Below, piece after piece: positions 11,468-23,615 of a stretch of DNA of 64,000 nt. Source of the stretch: Turbatrix aceti (lineage: Eukaryota > Nematoda > Chromadorea > Rhabditida > Panagrolaimidae); NCBI GenBank assembly GCA_963969345.1, contig OZ017770.1:10844180-10908179 (forward strand). Reading direction: 5' to 3'. The stretch's first letter is position 1. Every line of letters begins with the position of its first letter. The position numbers and the translations under genes are program-made. The notes beneath the pieces were generated by a model. That model had not been told where the DNA came from, made no database searches, and saw only the letters and a program-made list of their open reading frames with translations.

Positions 11468-12288
11468 GTTATGACCATACTTTTGTGTAAAAGTATTAAA
11501 TACCTACTGTCTTTTGTGTATAAAGCCTGCCACAAGATGAGTTGACTTTCGTAAACGTCTTTTCAACCTCAACAATCGGTTTTAGACTCATGTCAGATTA
11601 CGGAGTTTGATTATCAACGTAAGGCGATCGACATAAGGATGGCAATCGCGTATCAATTTCATCAGAACGTACATCATTTTCCTGAGCCAGAGTATGAGCC
11701 ACTTTTTGTTATTGAACAAAAATGAAAAATGTTTGTTCAAAAAATATTAACTTATCACTATCGGGTCTTAGCAAAAGAATAATCGGAATATACCTGATAT
11801 CACTGTTTGTGTTACACAAAGTCGAATAAGAACTCATGTCAGTGTACTCGTGTATTTTACACGCAGGCAGACTGCATTGCGATCGGTGTTTCAACGACTC
11901 CGAAGTCAGCTCGGAAGTCGAAAAATCGACTCCGACTCAGAGTTGACATGGCATCCAATCGACACCAGTGTTAAACACAATTTTTGCAGGCTCAGTTGTA
12001 CTTTGTCACATATATATATATGGCACAATATATATGGCGTTTTTTTTAAATGAAGACGCTGACCAGATTTTAGACAGAACAAAAAAGTGAAAAAAAAACT
12101 GAGATTGCAACAGCCTAATAAAATCCATCCTATACGGATCAAAAAAGCTTTGTATTCCCCCCCCCCCCAACAATCTTTCGAGCATTACCGCCTTTACTTT
12201 CAAGAAGAATATGAGAGTTTGCTGCTTTCATTTCAGCAAAAAAACCAAAAAAAAATAATGTAGTGACAGCAAAAAAAGTTAAACTCAC

Positions 12289-12435
12289 GGGAAAACGCTT
12301 CGATCTGCATGATGTCACAAATCAAAACCAGACCTTCGTCAAGCAGAGCATCACCTTTGTCGAGAACGAAGAAGCCAATGGACTCGGGGAAAATGCTGCC
12401 GCCTGAAATGAAGTCCTTCAGACAGCCGGGAGTCG
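12289..12435 (-). pseudogene. Orphan exon resembling the end of a MATH domain
   Basis: On the minus strand, an exon-like segment opens after a TTTAG acceptor and closes at a GTGAGT donor. In one frame it reads FISGGSIFPESIGFFVLDKG and then LVLICDIMQIEAF. The pattern (an FI segment, a GFF(V)LDKGD turn, then a hydrophobic strand with an acidic residue) resembles the C-terminal part of MATH/TRAF-like domains. I could not join it convincingly to neighbouring exons; a candidate upstream piece at about 12490-12550 has conflicting phase. It is therefore a gene fragment or a gene I cannot complete. It lies next to two fold-back transposons, which may have disrupted it. Confidence 0.35.
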
Positions 12436-12668
12436 CTAAACAAAAGTATATGTCATTGCATTTCGTGAGAGCATCGTTGACGCAGTCCTATTACCGCGGA
12501 TTAAAGACGATGTCGTCGGTTCTGAAAGGCATAAAGCCTCCCGTTCTGAACTATTTTTTAAATCTACCGCGTAAATATTTGGGACACTTTGCTACAACGT
12601 TTTACGGCCATTGTTCCCATTCGACATTCTATAATTTTAGTATGAAGAATGTCAAATCGTGAAACAAC

Positions 12669-13312
12669 TAGTGTTTATCTGATACCGTTTTTTTGATATC
12701 ATGATATGATCTGATACTTAAAAAATGGATCATGATCTGATTCTGATATCAGGTTAAAGGAAAAAAACGTGCCTGACTGATAGTAACCTGATATCAGGCT
12801 GATATCATGATATCTGTCTGTTTGATATGATATGTCCCACAAAAATCTCAAATTCAATTTCATTTGAATCAATGACATGCAATGTCGTCGTTTAGAAAAA
12901 CGAGTAAAAAAGTGAATCTCCAAAATATCCCAGGAGAATTTCTCCGGAGAATATCCGAAGATTCTTTAGGGTAAAAAAAATTTCGCAGAAGATTTCAGTG
13001 TTCAAAAATAAAAAATAGCAAAAAAAATAACGGTAAAACCTAGTTTTTATACTAAGTAAGGAGATTTTTTCACGGGTTGTAATCTCTCCCGAAATTTCGC
13101 CACACAACCCGCTTTTTGTTGTTGCTTCCGTTTTTTTGATCGAGATATCAGTATCATGATACTTTTTTCTGAGATCATGATACTGACTGATATTAATTTT
13201 TGCAATCATGATATCATGTTGACCTTTCAAAATTCTTGCCTGATACTGATCTGATATCAGTATCAGTATCAGACCCTGATATCAGGCTAAACCTGGTATC
13301 AGATAAACACTA
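12669..13312. mobile_element. Non-autonomous hAT-like fold-back element with TGATATCAG arms
   Basis: A 644-bp element has terminal inverted repeats TAGTGTTTATCTGATACC…GGTATCAGATAAACACTA. The flanks GAAACAAC (12661-12668) and GAACCAAC (13313-13320) form an 8-bp duplication with one mismatch, as in hAT insertions. Both arms (about 12685-12840 and 13135-13300) are filled with TGATATCA, CTGATATCAG and ATCATGATC words, each self-complementary. The centre (about 12890-13130) carries a different inverted pair around GGAGAATTTCTCC and GAAATTTCG, perhaps a nested older insertion. No transposase is encoded. Confidence 0.8.
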
Positions 13313-13583
13313 GAACCAACTAACATCCATGGTTCTGAGTCAGAACTTCTGAACAGGCCAAGATTTATTTTGAAAGTCGATGCGCCCCTGTGCGTTCGTT
13401 AATTGCTTCCACAACACAAAAATAACATTTCTTCATAAACAGCCAAAACAACAGGAAAATGAGATCACGTTCAGAAAAGGACGACAACTTTGAGATCGAT
13501 GACTGAAAGGAATCAACAACAAACAAAAGTGAACAAAAATACTAGATATCGGGCTTGGGCGAAGACAACGGTAGCTTGGAAAT

Positions 13584-15464
13584 TTACTGGTAGGACTGTT
13601 GGAAGGCAGGAGGGCTCTTAACGTACGACAGCGAATTCGAGCGAGAAGAAGTCCAAAACACCTGCTCTTGCATATTGTTAGGCATCGGTGACATGCCAGT
13701 CGGGAAGCTACGATTTTTCGATGGACGAGCGAGGGGGTTTTCTCCATCGACAGCTTTCTTTCCAGCTTTAGGCGTGACAAAACCGATGCCGCCCGGTGGA
13801 ATGACAACAGGAGAAAAGCGAGGTACAGCCGTAATTCGAATGTAAGCCGGAGATCGGTGCGGGGAACCGGTGCCAAAGGGGCTAAAAAATCAAAAAGATA
13901 AAACAAATTGCGAAGTTATAAAAACCAACCACCGGCGCTTTTCCTTTGACGAAGATTTCGGCGAGCCGGACAACGGAATATGGTTGACGTTATTCCGAGG
14001 TATGAGATGCAGGGACATTCCCTGGTCTCGACTGTAATGGAGATTTGCTCTCTGCTTGATTAACGGATAGCCCACAAGAATCTTGAGTTCTTGTTTAAAA
14101 AAGTCAGGATGATAGATAGACGCAGCATTCGTCGAAAAGACCTCTCGACGGGGCATTCCAGGCTGCTCCAGAATGCCCATGGCAGACAGGGTAGCTACGC
14201 CGTCAGGCGCGCACTAAAAAAGCGGAATACAGCGATGACCACAAAAACAGAAAACTCACATCGCCGAGAAATGAGAACGGGGCGCCTGGATGCTTGAGAG
14301 CCCAGATGGGGGGAACATGAGCAAGTATGATCGTAGCCGGAAACGGCGTCAACGGAACCTGCTGTCGAGAACGCGGGTTGAAGACTATCTGGTGAGCGAA
14401 GGTCAAGTCGGCACACAGATATCCGTTCATCAAATGTGGATTAGGCTTTGGGGCGGGAATGTTGATGTAAAGATGTAGATTTTTGACGAACTGAAACCAA
14501 CCAATGCCAAAAACCGTAACCAGGTGTCGTAACCCACCGCGGGAATATCGTTGTAGATCTCCGGGCGCTTGCAGCACCGGAATGCTTCTTCTGCCATCTT
14601 CAAGTCGACACCACGAATACCAGTCTGAAAAAAACCCCAAATATATGTCAAAAACTATACATTCTGTCCCTCACCGGAACGTAATCACATCCACTGAAGA
14701 TGCACATCCGACGGAACATAGCATCGTCAAAGCGTTCTTGCAGGTCCGTTGCAACACATTTGTAGAGGTTGTCTTTTTCGTATAGATTGCAGCGTCCCTT
14801 AAGAGTAAGCTTGAACGCGATCTGAAGTCATAAAATCCCATAAATTCTGCAAAACGCTCAAAAACTAACCTTTTTGCATCCAAACGGGATCAGATCCGAA
14901 TCTTCGGTCACGACGAGGTCGACGATGCCATTGATACTCAGAAAAGCGAGCTGGGCATCCGCTTCGTACGGCGCGATCAGGATATCGACATTCGGAATGC
15001 CGCCAAACTCCTCGATGACGTGGTTGACAACGACGGGGGTGATCTCGGCGCATTTCATGAAGTGTTTGTTGGCTAGTTTCAGTTTATTGTTAGCCAAAGC
15101 TAGCTGGGCGAGGTGTCTGCGCTCTTTTTTTTCGAATTCTCTGCCCGCGTTGACATCGTGCTTGGCATGCACCATCGATCCATCGAAAACTAGGACGATG
15201 TGGTTCTTGTTCTCACTCAGGAGATCGATGTACTGCTTGAGATAGCTGATGTAGCCCTCTGCGCGACGTCCCTGAGCCACGTCCTGAGCACACGACAAAA
15301 ATCCGCGGCGAAGATAGCAGGAAACGTCGATCGCCACCCGTTGGGACTCAAACTCAAAGATCTGCGTCTAAAACAGATTGTTAAGGTCGAATACACGTTC
15401 ACAATAGTCAACTCACCTTCCGGATGGCATTTTGAACAAATGGCAGCAGGTCTTTGATACTCAT
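13584..15464 (-). CDS. EXO1: Exonuclease 1-type XPG/FEN family nuclease
   Basis: EXO1 is a 5'-to-3' nuclease in mismatch repair and break resection. Seven exons (15464-15417, 15367-14870, 14821-14675, 14624-14538, 14490-14260, 14213-13930, 13881-13584) give 530 aa. The N-terminal XPG domain begins MSIKDLLPFVQNAIRK with AIDVSCYLRRG. The metal ligands are visible in order: VFDGSM, APYEADAQLAFL, VTEDSDLIPFGCKK and SGCDYVP, followed by the helix-hairpin-helix segment TGIRGVDLKMA. A FVKNLHLYINIP stretch matches the family core after it. The C-terminal ~170 residues are basic, Ser/Pro-rich and unlike other proteins I know; human EXO1 is longer (846 aa), so the MLH/MSH-binding tail is short or absent. 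The gene is divergent from the ADP/ATP carrier. Confidence 0.9.
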
Positions 15465-16069
15465 GACGATACAACCCGTAGAAAACCCGTAATAGTATAA
15501 AAAGTCAACTCCATAGCTTTTGCTATACGGCGCAATTTTAGGGACACTTTGCCAATACTAAACTTCCTTTCTTTTTGTCCATGCTTTGTCCCTAAATTTT
15601 TCTGTAATTTTGATTTTCGTGTCCTCAAGAATCCACTATGCTTGCCCCTGTCTTCATGAAAATCATGTTCGTAAAACCAATAATTATTCGAAGACGCACT
15701 ATGCCGTGTTCCGCGTCGACTTCGATTTTTTTCTCTTTCCTTTACTTGCATGTGTGTCGCATGTGCGTGCAGCATGAGGCTACTCTGCACCCTGCGTTGC
15801 GAGAGTTCGTACTTTGCCCTCTATACAATTCTTGAATCATGTCGTCGACGCGTATGTCCGTGTCCGCATCCCTATTTCTCTGTGCTCTCTCGTCTCCTTG
15901 CCCATTCTCACCAATACCGTAGCCCATTGATGCGCATGACATGAAAAAGGGGCGGTCGTTTCTATTCACTTGTCTACGGCCTATCATTTTTTGTTCGCTT
16001 TTAGCGCTTGCACTGCATATTCCTCTGTCGAGCATCGTCGGATCATACGCGTCGGGTTCAGTTGTAAGC
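15465..16069. promoter_or_regulatory. Divergent intergenic region between EXO1-like and ADP/ATP carrier genes
   Basis: The two start codons face away from each other across about 605 bp, so both promoters must lie here or inside unannotated 5' introns. The carrier ATG is preceded in frame by a long open stretch from 15941 (MKKGRSFLF…). It would add a hydrophobic N-terminal extension not found in the family, so I treat it as 5' UTR. No specific binding motif is claimed. Confidence 0.45.
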
Positions 16070-17079
16070 ATGACACAGCCACACGAGAAGCCTTTTGACG
16101 GCAAGAAGTTTGCCATCGATCTTATTAGCGGTGGTACTGCTGCTGCCGTTTCCAAGACCGCTGTTGCTCCCATCGAGCGCGTCAAGCTTCTTCTCCAGGT
16201 TCGTCCCCCCATTTTAAGTCTGAATGTGGAAAAAGCAATTTTTTAGGTCCAAGATGCTTCCACCGCTATTGCCAAGGATCAGCGCTACAAGGGCATCATC
16301 GATGTTCTCGTTCGCGTTCCCAAGGAACAAGGCTTTGCCTCGTTCTGGCGCGGTAACCTGGCCAATGTCATCCGTTACTTCCCGACCCAGGCCCTGAACT
16401 TCGCGTTCAAGGATACCTACAAGCGTTTGTTCCTCGACGGTGTCGACAAGCACAAGCAGTTCTGGCGTTTCTTCGCTGGCAACCTTGCCTCCGGTGGTGC
16501 TGCCGGTGCCACGTCACTCTGCTTCGTCTACCCGCTTGACTTCGCTCGTACCCGTCTTGCCGTCGATGTCGGAAAGGCTGGCAGCCGCGAATTCAACGGT
16601 CTCATTGACTGCCTCGTCAAGTGTGTGCGACACGATGGGCCCATCGGTATCTACCGGTAAGTCTTACGTTCATTTTCGTTTTTATGTAATCTATTTTCCC
16701 ATTTTTCAGTGGTTTCTTCGTCTCTGTCCAGGGTATCATCATCTACCGCGCTGCCTACTTCGGTATGTTCGACACCGCCAAGGTCGTCTTCCAGTCTGGC
16801 GAGCAGAAGCTCAACTTCTTCGCTGCGTGGGCTCTCGCTCAGGTCGTCACTGTTGGCTCTGGCATTCTCTCGTATCCTTGGGATACCGTTCGTCGTCGTA
16901 TGATGATGCAATCTGGTCGCAAAGATGTCCTCTACAAGAACACGCTTGACTGCGCTGTCAGAATCATCAAGAATGAGGGTATCCGTGCCATGTTCAAGGG
17001 AGCTGGATCCAACGTTATCCGTGGTACCGGTGGTGCTCTCGTCCTTGCCATCTACGACGAGATTCAGAAGTTCCTCTAA
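16070..17079 (+). CDS. Mitochondrial ADP/ATP carrier (adenine nucleotide translocase)
   Basis: This SLC25 carrier exchanges matrix ATP for cytosolic ADP across the inner mitochondrial membrane. Three exons (16070-16198, 16247-16656, 16710-17079) give 302 aa, the usual length. All three tandem repeats are present with their PX[DE]XX[KR] signatures: PIERVK, PLDFAR and PWDTVR. The carrier-specific RRRMMMQ motif follows the third. Start [14 protein letters not shown] matches the expected short N terminus. The codons are strongly biased to C-ending forms (GTC, CTC, ATC) compared with neighbours such as EXO1, as expected for a highly expressed gene. Confidence 0.96.
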
Positions 17080-18627
17080 ACGATCAGCCATCGGCGTCCA
17101 CCTTTTCCATGTGCTCCCCAAAAACATAATTTTTCGAGCGTAAAACCCTGAACTTCATGTTGTTTTTCTTAGTGGCAGACCCATTTAGGTGTATTGCGAG
17201 TTACTTTATTCTGTGGAATAGGTCATCATTTTCAACGTTTTTTAACTTTCACGTTATACTCGTTTCACGATAAAGTAATTATGTGATTGATTTTTTTTAC
17301 AAATTAACTGGGACGTTCTTAAATTTTTTTTGGAAGAACAGTTGGTTTTCTCGTGCATAGAAAAAAAATTTTCAGTCGACGTTTTGTCTTATCTTTTTGA
17401 CGTAGAACAGGGCAGAACCTTGGGGTGATTGTGTTTGCATGTGACGATGATTCTATTCTCCACTCAGTCAGTCAGCGGAAAAATAGAAGACAAGTTGGCT
17501 GTCGTTTAGTTGTGGTGTGAGTGTAAGCAAGCAATAGCTCGACTCGACTCGGCCGCCGTGAACTTTTCGATGATCACGGGTAAAAAAGATTGAGAGAGTA
17601 AGAGCCCTGTCGGTGAAAAGAGGGGTGTCAGACGGTAAAAAAAACTTTAGGGGGTTTTTCATCAGGCCGTGTAACAGAAAGAAGAGACGGCCAGAGATAG
17701 AGACTGACTGACTGCCAGCTCGTTTTGTCTTCTTGTATATTCTTTGCTACTACTACCTGCTGTGTGAGGTGAGGTGTTTCTGACTTGCCCCGTCGACGAC
17801 GTCTGTTCTGTCGTTGGCTGGCTGCATTATAGGCAGGCTGTAGTCGTCGTCGTAATGCGCCTGCCAGGCCAAGTCAAACATGCAGTGTGTCGAGAGAAAA
17901 AAAAAGAGAGACAGCAAGAAAAAAAGGCTAAGAAAAAAATCGTTGACCAAGCAAGCTGGCAAGTCATGTTGGCTGGGCTGCCTGCCACCGACGTCGTACT
18001 TAGTACTATTGCCAAAAAAATAAATAAATATTTCAGTGCTTTCTGGCATTTTTTTTAACCATATATTTTTATCAAATGGAAAATTTTATTTCTCATCCCC
18101 TTAGGTAGTGTTAGTTTTAAAAATAAATACTAACACTGATTAATCGACCTTGGCCTAGGAAAAAAATTTACTAGGAATAAAAAAATGACCATGTGCGTTC
18201 TCTGTTCGATGCACAAAATATAATGAAGAATCCGTTTTTTTTCTAATTACGACTTCTTGGCTCTTATCACGAACCGGAAAACTGAGCGAAACAAAAGCTT
18301 TTTGACGCGAGTCTAGAAAGCGGAAATCACAGAGAACAAGCCCACCTAATGATAAAAAATAGTCCACTTCAACGAAGCTTTCATCCAGACCTGATAAGAA
18401 AGAGAAAAAAGTCTCGACGGATAATACAACACTTTATTCTTTATTTATCAAATTTTTCTTTTTACCAGAGAATCAATTGGGTTACCATTATGCAAAGTTA
18501 TTTTTTGTATTTGCTACGAAAATTTTCTAATAAATTTTTACACGTGTGCAATGCATAAAAAAGACGAAAGGCAAAACGCTTACAATAGATATTTGGTCAG
18601 AGTAACAATTTACAATTTACAAAAAAA
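17080..18627. other. Intergenic region between convergent genes
   Basis: No gene supported. It holds the 3' UTR of the carrier and of the deubiquitinase, AT-rich sequence and several short repeats of AATAAATAAATA type near 18018. Open stretches around 17770-18050 have low-complexity composition and no family similarity. Confidence 0.5.
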
Positions 18628-21600
18628 TTAAAAGTTTGATCTATGCAACATGTCATTATCCGAAAATGAATTTGTTAAGTTCTGATACGATTTTGAGCGA
18701 TCAGAGATGTAAGAATTGTACCGTTGTGTTGGACTTGTATATCCGTTGCTGTCTGCGACGTAGGAAGTAAAATTAGATCTTGGAAGCGTACGTATACCTG
18801 AACTGCTGCTAGGTAGCGCTGCTGCTGCTGCGTCATAGCCATTAGACAGCGACGACGTAGGGACCAAGCGAGTGGTGGGTCGGTGATCGATAAATTCAGG
18901 GACCGTCGAAAACCACTGCTGAGCCCTTTGCTCGGTTGGTGGCCTTCGTTTTTGGTAGAACAAAAGGTAGGCTGATGATGAGAGATTAATTTCACGGGAA
19001 TCTACTCCGTTAATCACCCGACAGTCATCAAATGTTCTCCACTTTCCGTCGATGGGATTTCGGGTTGTTGCTGTATAGTGACCGGAATTTATGCGACGGC
19101 CATAGTGATGAACGACGGATACCAGGTCGTAGACGTTATCATTGGGCACAAAAGTCGAGCCGCCCCCACTGCCGTTTGACAGGTAATTACTGCCGTTATA
19201 CGTCTTGCCGGATGTTTTTCGATGAAGGGTGCTTGGTTGACTGTCGGGTCTGCAGATAAATGAAGACATATCCAGGCCCTCGAGTGGAATCTTTATCATG
19301 CGCTCTGCCCTCTTCATAACGCCCAATTCATCCTGGAAAGTTATTTTTGTACAAAAAATTTACGATCAATTAAAAAAGTCGTAAACAAACCATGTGAAAA
19401 CGTTTGAGATGAAAGATCAAAATTGGAGGAGCAGAAAAAAATTTTAACTGCTTTTTTCCAATATTTTTTGAGCAGTTTGGACATTTCCAGTCGAGTTCTT
19501 CGGGATGTACAAAATCATGGAGTAGGTCAACCAAAGTCATGCTTTCCGAGTGATATGGCATGATTAGTTGCTCAGGATAAGGCTCGTAATTTAGCTTTTT
19601 GAAAAAACTGAAAAAAAATTGTGGTCAAATTAATTCCAGTGAGCACTAACTTCTCAGCAAAGGTGTTCCTGAATTTAACTGTCAGCATCAAAAACGGGCC
19701 TCGTCCATCGACAAGCATTATTCTGGGTTCAACGTTGTGACTCAGCAATGGTAGACTGAGTGAAGGATCGAGTATAGCACCATCGTTGATATCCGAAACC
19801 ACGATTCTGCAATTTTCATGTGGACTTTGGTGCCGCATTGTGTTGTTCGTCGTCTGATCGACCCCGCTCTCAATGATTCCCCGCAACAGAAGATCGTAAG
19901 ACCATGTTTTGGGCAGCACAGAAATAAACGGATAACCATGACGTCGGGAGTTTATGCCATTCCCAGTGGCAAATGAGCAGATAGCAATGACTTCTTCGGT
20001 TTCAAGTTGATTTGTGACCCCTGATGGGGTCAATAGTATGTACAGTGTACCCTGAAACAGCGGTGGAATGACCGTGTTCAGAGGTGCAATTTTTAACGGT
20101 AATTCCGCGGTTGCCAACACAACGATGCAATCTTTTTCACGAATGTGTATCCGATACGTTGACATGAATGCAATAAAATCCCGTATGGTTGTATTTTGAC
20201 GAATCTTGACGGCAAATCTCTCGACGTATTCTTCTTTGGGTGCGGGGACAAATACCGTTTGTACAATCTGCGTAGCGTTGCTATAAAAGCTAATTAGCAT
20301 AATTAAGACATTAAAAAGTTAAAAAAATTAAATCATACTCTGGGGAGACGGTTAGTGACACGCTATGAAATGGATCGAAACTGAGGTTGCGAAAATCGCA
20401 ATTGACGCATTCAATTGAAGATCGAAACTGCGCACAAAAAAGCTTCATGATCACGCTATGACTTCCGTCGTTGTGCCTCATCATGGCATCATCGGCCAGT
20501 TCTTCTTCGGATCGATGAAGCCGATTTTTGTACGACATATTTGAGCCCCCCGAAGCGTTTTCCCTGAGTTCTTCGTGGATTTTGTCCAACAGCCAAATCA
20601 TGAATTCGTGAGCATCCTAAAAAAAATTTTCGTTTGTATCGATTCATTTTCAGTTACCTGCTGCACCCGAGAAGCAAATTGAGCGTTAAACATGCCAACA
20701 GAGTGTATAAAATCCCCCATAATATTGTCCATGTTAACGTTAAACCACAGTCCTTTCAGAACTGTTGCAAAGTCGTCGACGAGCAAATTGCCAGATCGGT
20801 TGTACTAAAAAAAGTGGCAAGTTTGTTATTTTTATAAATTTCCTAAAAATCTTACATGAATGTACTTTTTGTAATTATCACTAACAAAAAGTTGTGCCAG
20901 CTTGTCACAGCAAGCTAGGCTCTGTAGCACCGAGTTCATATAACAGCTATTTCCGGTATTCATGATACCCGTATTACACGGAGAAGGCCGAAACACCATA
21001 GGTGGTGGTTTCTGAAATACGTTTCCTACAGTCGACTGCCTGGGTGGCGCAATCGGTTTTGGAGGGATCTTTGGGGGTTGTGACATCTGCAACTGCGACA
21101 CAGGCGACATAGGCACATTCGAAGAAGTCTGCCGCAGGTCTGATCTCGTCCGACTCGGCCGAGAAGGGGAGATCCCGGTCGGTGAAGTGGGTAGGCTACG
21201 ATCGTGTATTGACATTCGATCAAACTCGCTTGTCGGAATATTTGGTATCCTGTTAGATTTGGTTGGATCCACCCGTTTCATAGATGCCGAAAACGATTGA
21301 TTACGCTGAAAGTTGTAGCTGCTTCGCGACCTCCTCATGGAATTGGAAGAAGATAGCGATGAATCATCGGGATTGGTATAAAATGTATAGGTCTCGCGAG
21401 ATGGCTTTCGCGATCTACTAAACATTTTAAGCAACACCGAGACGGCAGACTTGACTGTTGACTTGCGTGACTTGTCGGACCGGTTAAAATTCGAGCCACC
21501 ACCACTACTTTTGTATTCCGGATATTCTAAAAAAACGACAAAGACTATTGTTATGCAGGCACATTATTTTTTTCATTCAGTGAAAAAAGCATTTCTAACC

Positions 21601-22216
21601 ACGTTGATTGTAATTTGACTCGGAATATTCTGGTTGACCAAAATAGTTTCCAGCTGAAGACTTTCGACCAGCTGAAGAATTCTGAGGATATCTGTATGAA
21701 TTTACCAACGTCTAAAAACGTTTATAATTTTATTTTCTCCATTTTTCAACGCTCTTCATCGAACAATTTTTGTGAGCAGTCAAAACAACGTCGTTGCCAG
21801 GGGAGATTACTGCAAGCGGCAAGTGTGACAGCAGGCAAAACTGAGCTCGAGCTCAGAGCTCTTTACCAGCCAAACCGCTGCCACTACTCACCACTAGCCA
21901 GCAGTAGAGCAACAACGTATGTAAGGAGGAGAAAAAAATATCTACTCACATCGGGAGCGTTGTTGGCGGCGGTAGGAACGCCGCCGGCGCCGGCGGTGGT
22001 GCCAATGCTGTATCCCCGTGGTGACGACAACGATTCGCCAGGGTAACCACCATCTCTCTGACGCCCTTGGGAATTTCTACGAGTATGGTGGTCATAACTC
22101 GGCGAAGCTACACAGTGTACGTTATGTGGATTTTGTAAAAATTTGTCGACTTCAGAATGCGCGTATTCAGGAAATTGTTGACGATTAGGCCATTCCGTAG
22201 TGACATTTCTCGCCAT
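18628..22216 (-). CDS. Ubiquitin-specific protease (USP31/USP43-like deubiquitinase)
   Basis: Eight exons (22216-21950, 21711-21600, 21526-20856, 20804-20658, 20616-20339, 20289-19651, 19607-19391, 19332-18628) give 1011 aa. The N-terminal ~325 residues are Ser/Arg/Pro-rich and probably disordered. The USP domain then starts at GIMNTGNSCYMNSVLQSLAC, with the nucleophilic Cys. QQDAHEFMIWLLDKIHEEL is the QQDAxEF box. A long insertion of about 210 residues (20289-19651) has a possible ubiquitin-like region. The zinc-binding pair WKCPNC and the LIFHLKRFH box follow, and the catalytic His is in RRINSGHYTATTRNP, then YLLFYQ. The C-terminal tail is Ser/Asn-rich. The WLLDKIHEEL box and the domain order suggest USP31/43, but the subfamily is tentative. 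Confidence 0.88.
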
Positions 22217-23068
22217 TTAGACACCCATAATAATGTCGGTACAAAAAATAAATTTGTAAATAAAATGTAAAGATAAAATGTGTATGAGTCAAGCGTAAAC
22301 AGTGTGTTTCTGCGCACGCATTAAAATTCTTGCAGCGAAAAAAATCAATGTTGTTGTTGGGGTGCGTCGCCTGCGACGGAGAGCAGCGATCTGCGCTGTT
22401 GATGTTTGCGACTATTTTTTCTCCTTCCTCTCCTGGTCTTGTTCGCTTCGTGACAACGACATATCAGTGCGTAGGACATTTTGTTAGCTTAACGCCTCTT
22501 TTCTGCATGCAGATTTATTCGTAACTGTTAAATAAGCCCCAAAATTGGTTCTCAAAATGTTTCTCATCATAAGGCTTGTTTTTTTTTCCTCGAGGTTGAT
22601 AACGACCTCATGATTTTATAAATTCGCTTAAGCCGATCTCCTGCTATCCGGAGTGAAACTGTTTTTTCGGTTTTATAAAACGGCAGATACGTAAAAATAT
22701 TATTGATGATGCAAGTCTTAAGTCGGAGTCCCCCGAGATAAATCAAACGACACTATCAGTTTTTTTTATCGCTTGTCAGTAAAAAGGAAAATCAAATGAA
22801 CGCTTTGCACCTTGTTTCATGCTTGCTTTACGACTTTTTACCATTCATTGTGGTACGTATCTGCCTGCCTTCAATCATTTTGACGCAACGGGCAACGGAG
22901 AGGAATAATGCATTCATTCAGAGAACGGAAGAGACTGAGAAGTTTGCAAAACGAATCAAAAAGAGCGAGTCGGAAAAAAAGAATGTTCTCGGCGCACGAT
23001 GAACTCTCAACGCGAAAAAAATCAACTGCGCTATTTTTTGTTAGACGGAGCGGACGTCTCTGTTATGC
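22217..23068. other. Intergenic region upstream of the deubiquitinase
   Basis: No gene supported. This is the upstream region of the minus-strand deubiquitinase and extends to the fold-back element at 23.1 kb. Confidence 0.45.
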
Positions 23069-23076
23069 ATGCTTAG

Positions 23077-23615
23077 CAGAGTTGTTCAATTCGACAATTT
23101 TCAGTGCTCGCTCTGCTCGCGCTCTTTGAGCAATTCAATTTTCCGTGCTCGCTCTGCTCATGCTCTTTGAGTTCCTAAAATTTTCGCGCTCGCTCTGCTC
23201 GCGCTCTTTTATTCTCAGATCCTCTGCTCTTGCTCTGCTCACGCTCGTGAGTTGAGCAGGAGCGAGCAATGAGCAAACATGGCTCACACAAAAAAAGTGA
23301 ATTTTAAGACACAAATTCAGTCCTTTGCTAAAAGAAATACCGCATATTGCTTGGAGATACCTCCAACATCGTGTTTTTGATCGAAACTACCAGTATTTTT
23401 GTATTTGTGGCACTAAATTTATAGTGAGCAGTGCTCATTTTAAAAATTTCTCGCGCTCGCTCTGCTCGCGCTCTTTGAGCAATTCAATTTCTCGTGCTCG
23501 CTCTGCTCATGCTCATTGAGCACTCTAATTTTTCGCGCTCGCTCCGCTCGCGCTCGTGAGCTGAGCAGGAGCGAGCAGTGAGCAGGAGCAATTTGGTGAG
23601 CATCGAACAACTCTG
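23077..23615. mobile_element. Non-autonomous hAT-like fold-back element with GAGCGAGCAGAGC arms
   Basis: A 539-bp element starts CAGAGTTGTTCAAT and ends ATCGAACAACTCTG. It is bounded by a perfect 8-bp target-site duplication ATGCTTAG (23069-23076 and 23616-23623). Most of the left arm (about 23104-23270) and right arm (about 23425-23590) is repeated GCTCGCTCTGCTCGCGCTC and its reverse complement, giving a long hairpin. The centre (about 23280-23420) is unrelated AT-rich sequence. The target octamer differs by one base from that of the 6.1-kb element. It ends about 130 bp before the arginine kinase start codon. Confidence 0.85.

Noticed and set aside
15941..16069. In-frame upstream extension of the ADP/ATP carrier starting MKKGRSFLF
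   Set aside because: The carrier family starts close to the first helix; the extension is absent from relatives and contains a splice-like/UTR composition, so the ATG at 16070 was chosen.
16651..17127. Minus-strand open frame opposite the ADP/ATP carrier
   Set aside because: Antisense shadow of the biased carrier exons; no similarity.
22796..23129. Overlapping Ser/Arg/Lys-rich open frames upstream of the fold-back element
   Set aside because: Low-complexity translation running into the element arms; no supporting signals.
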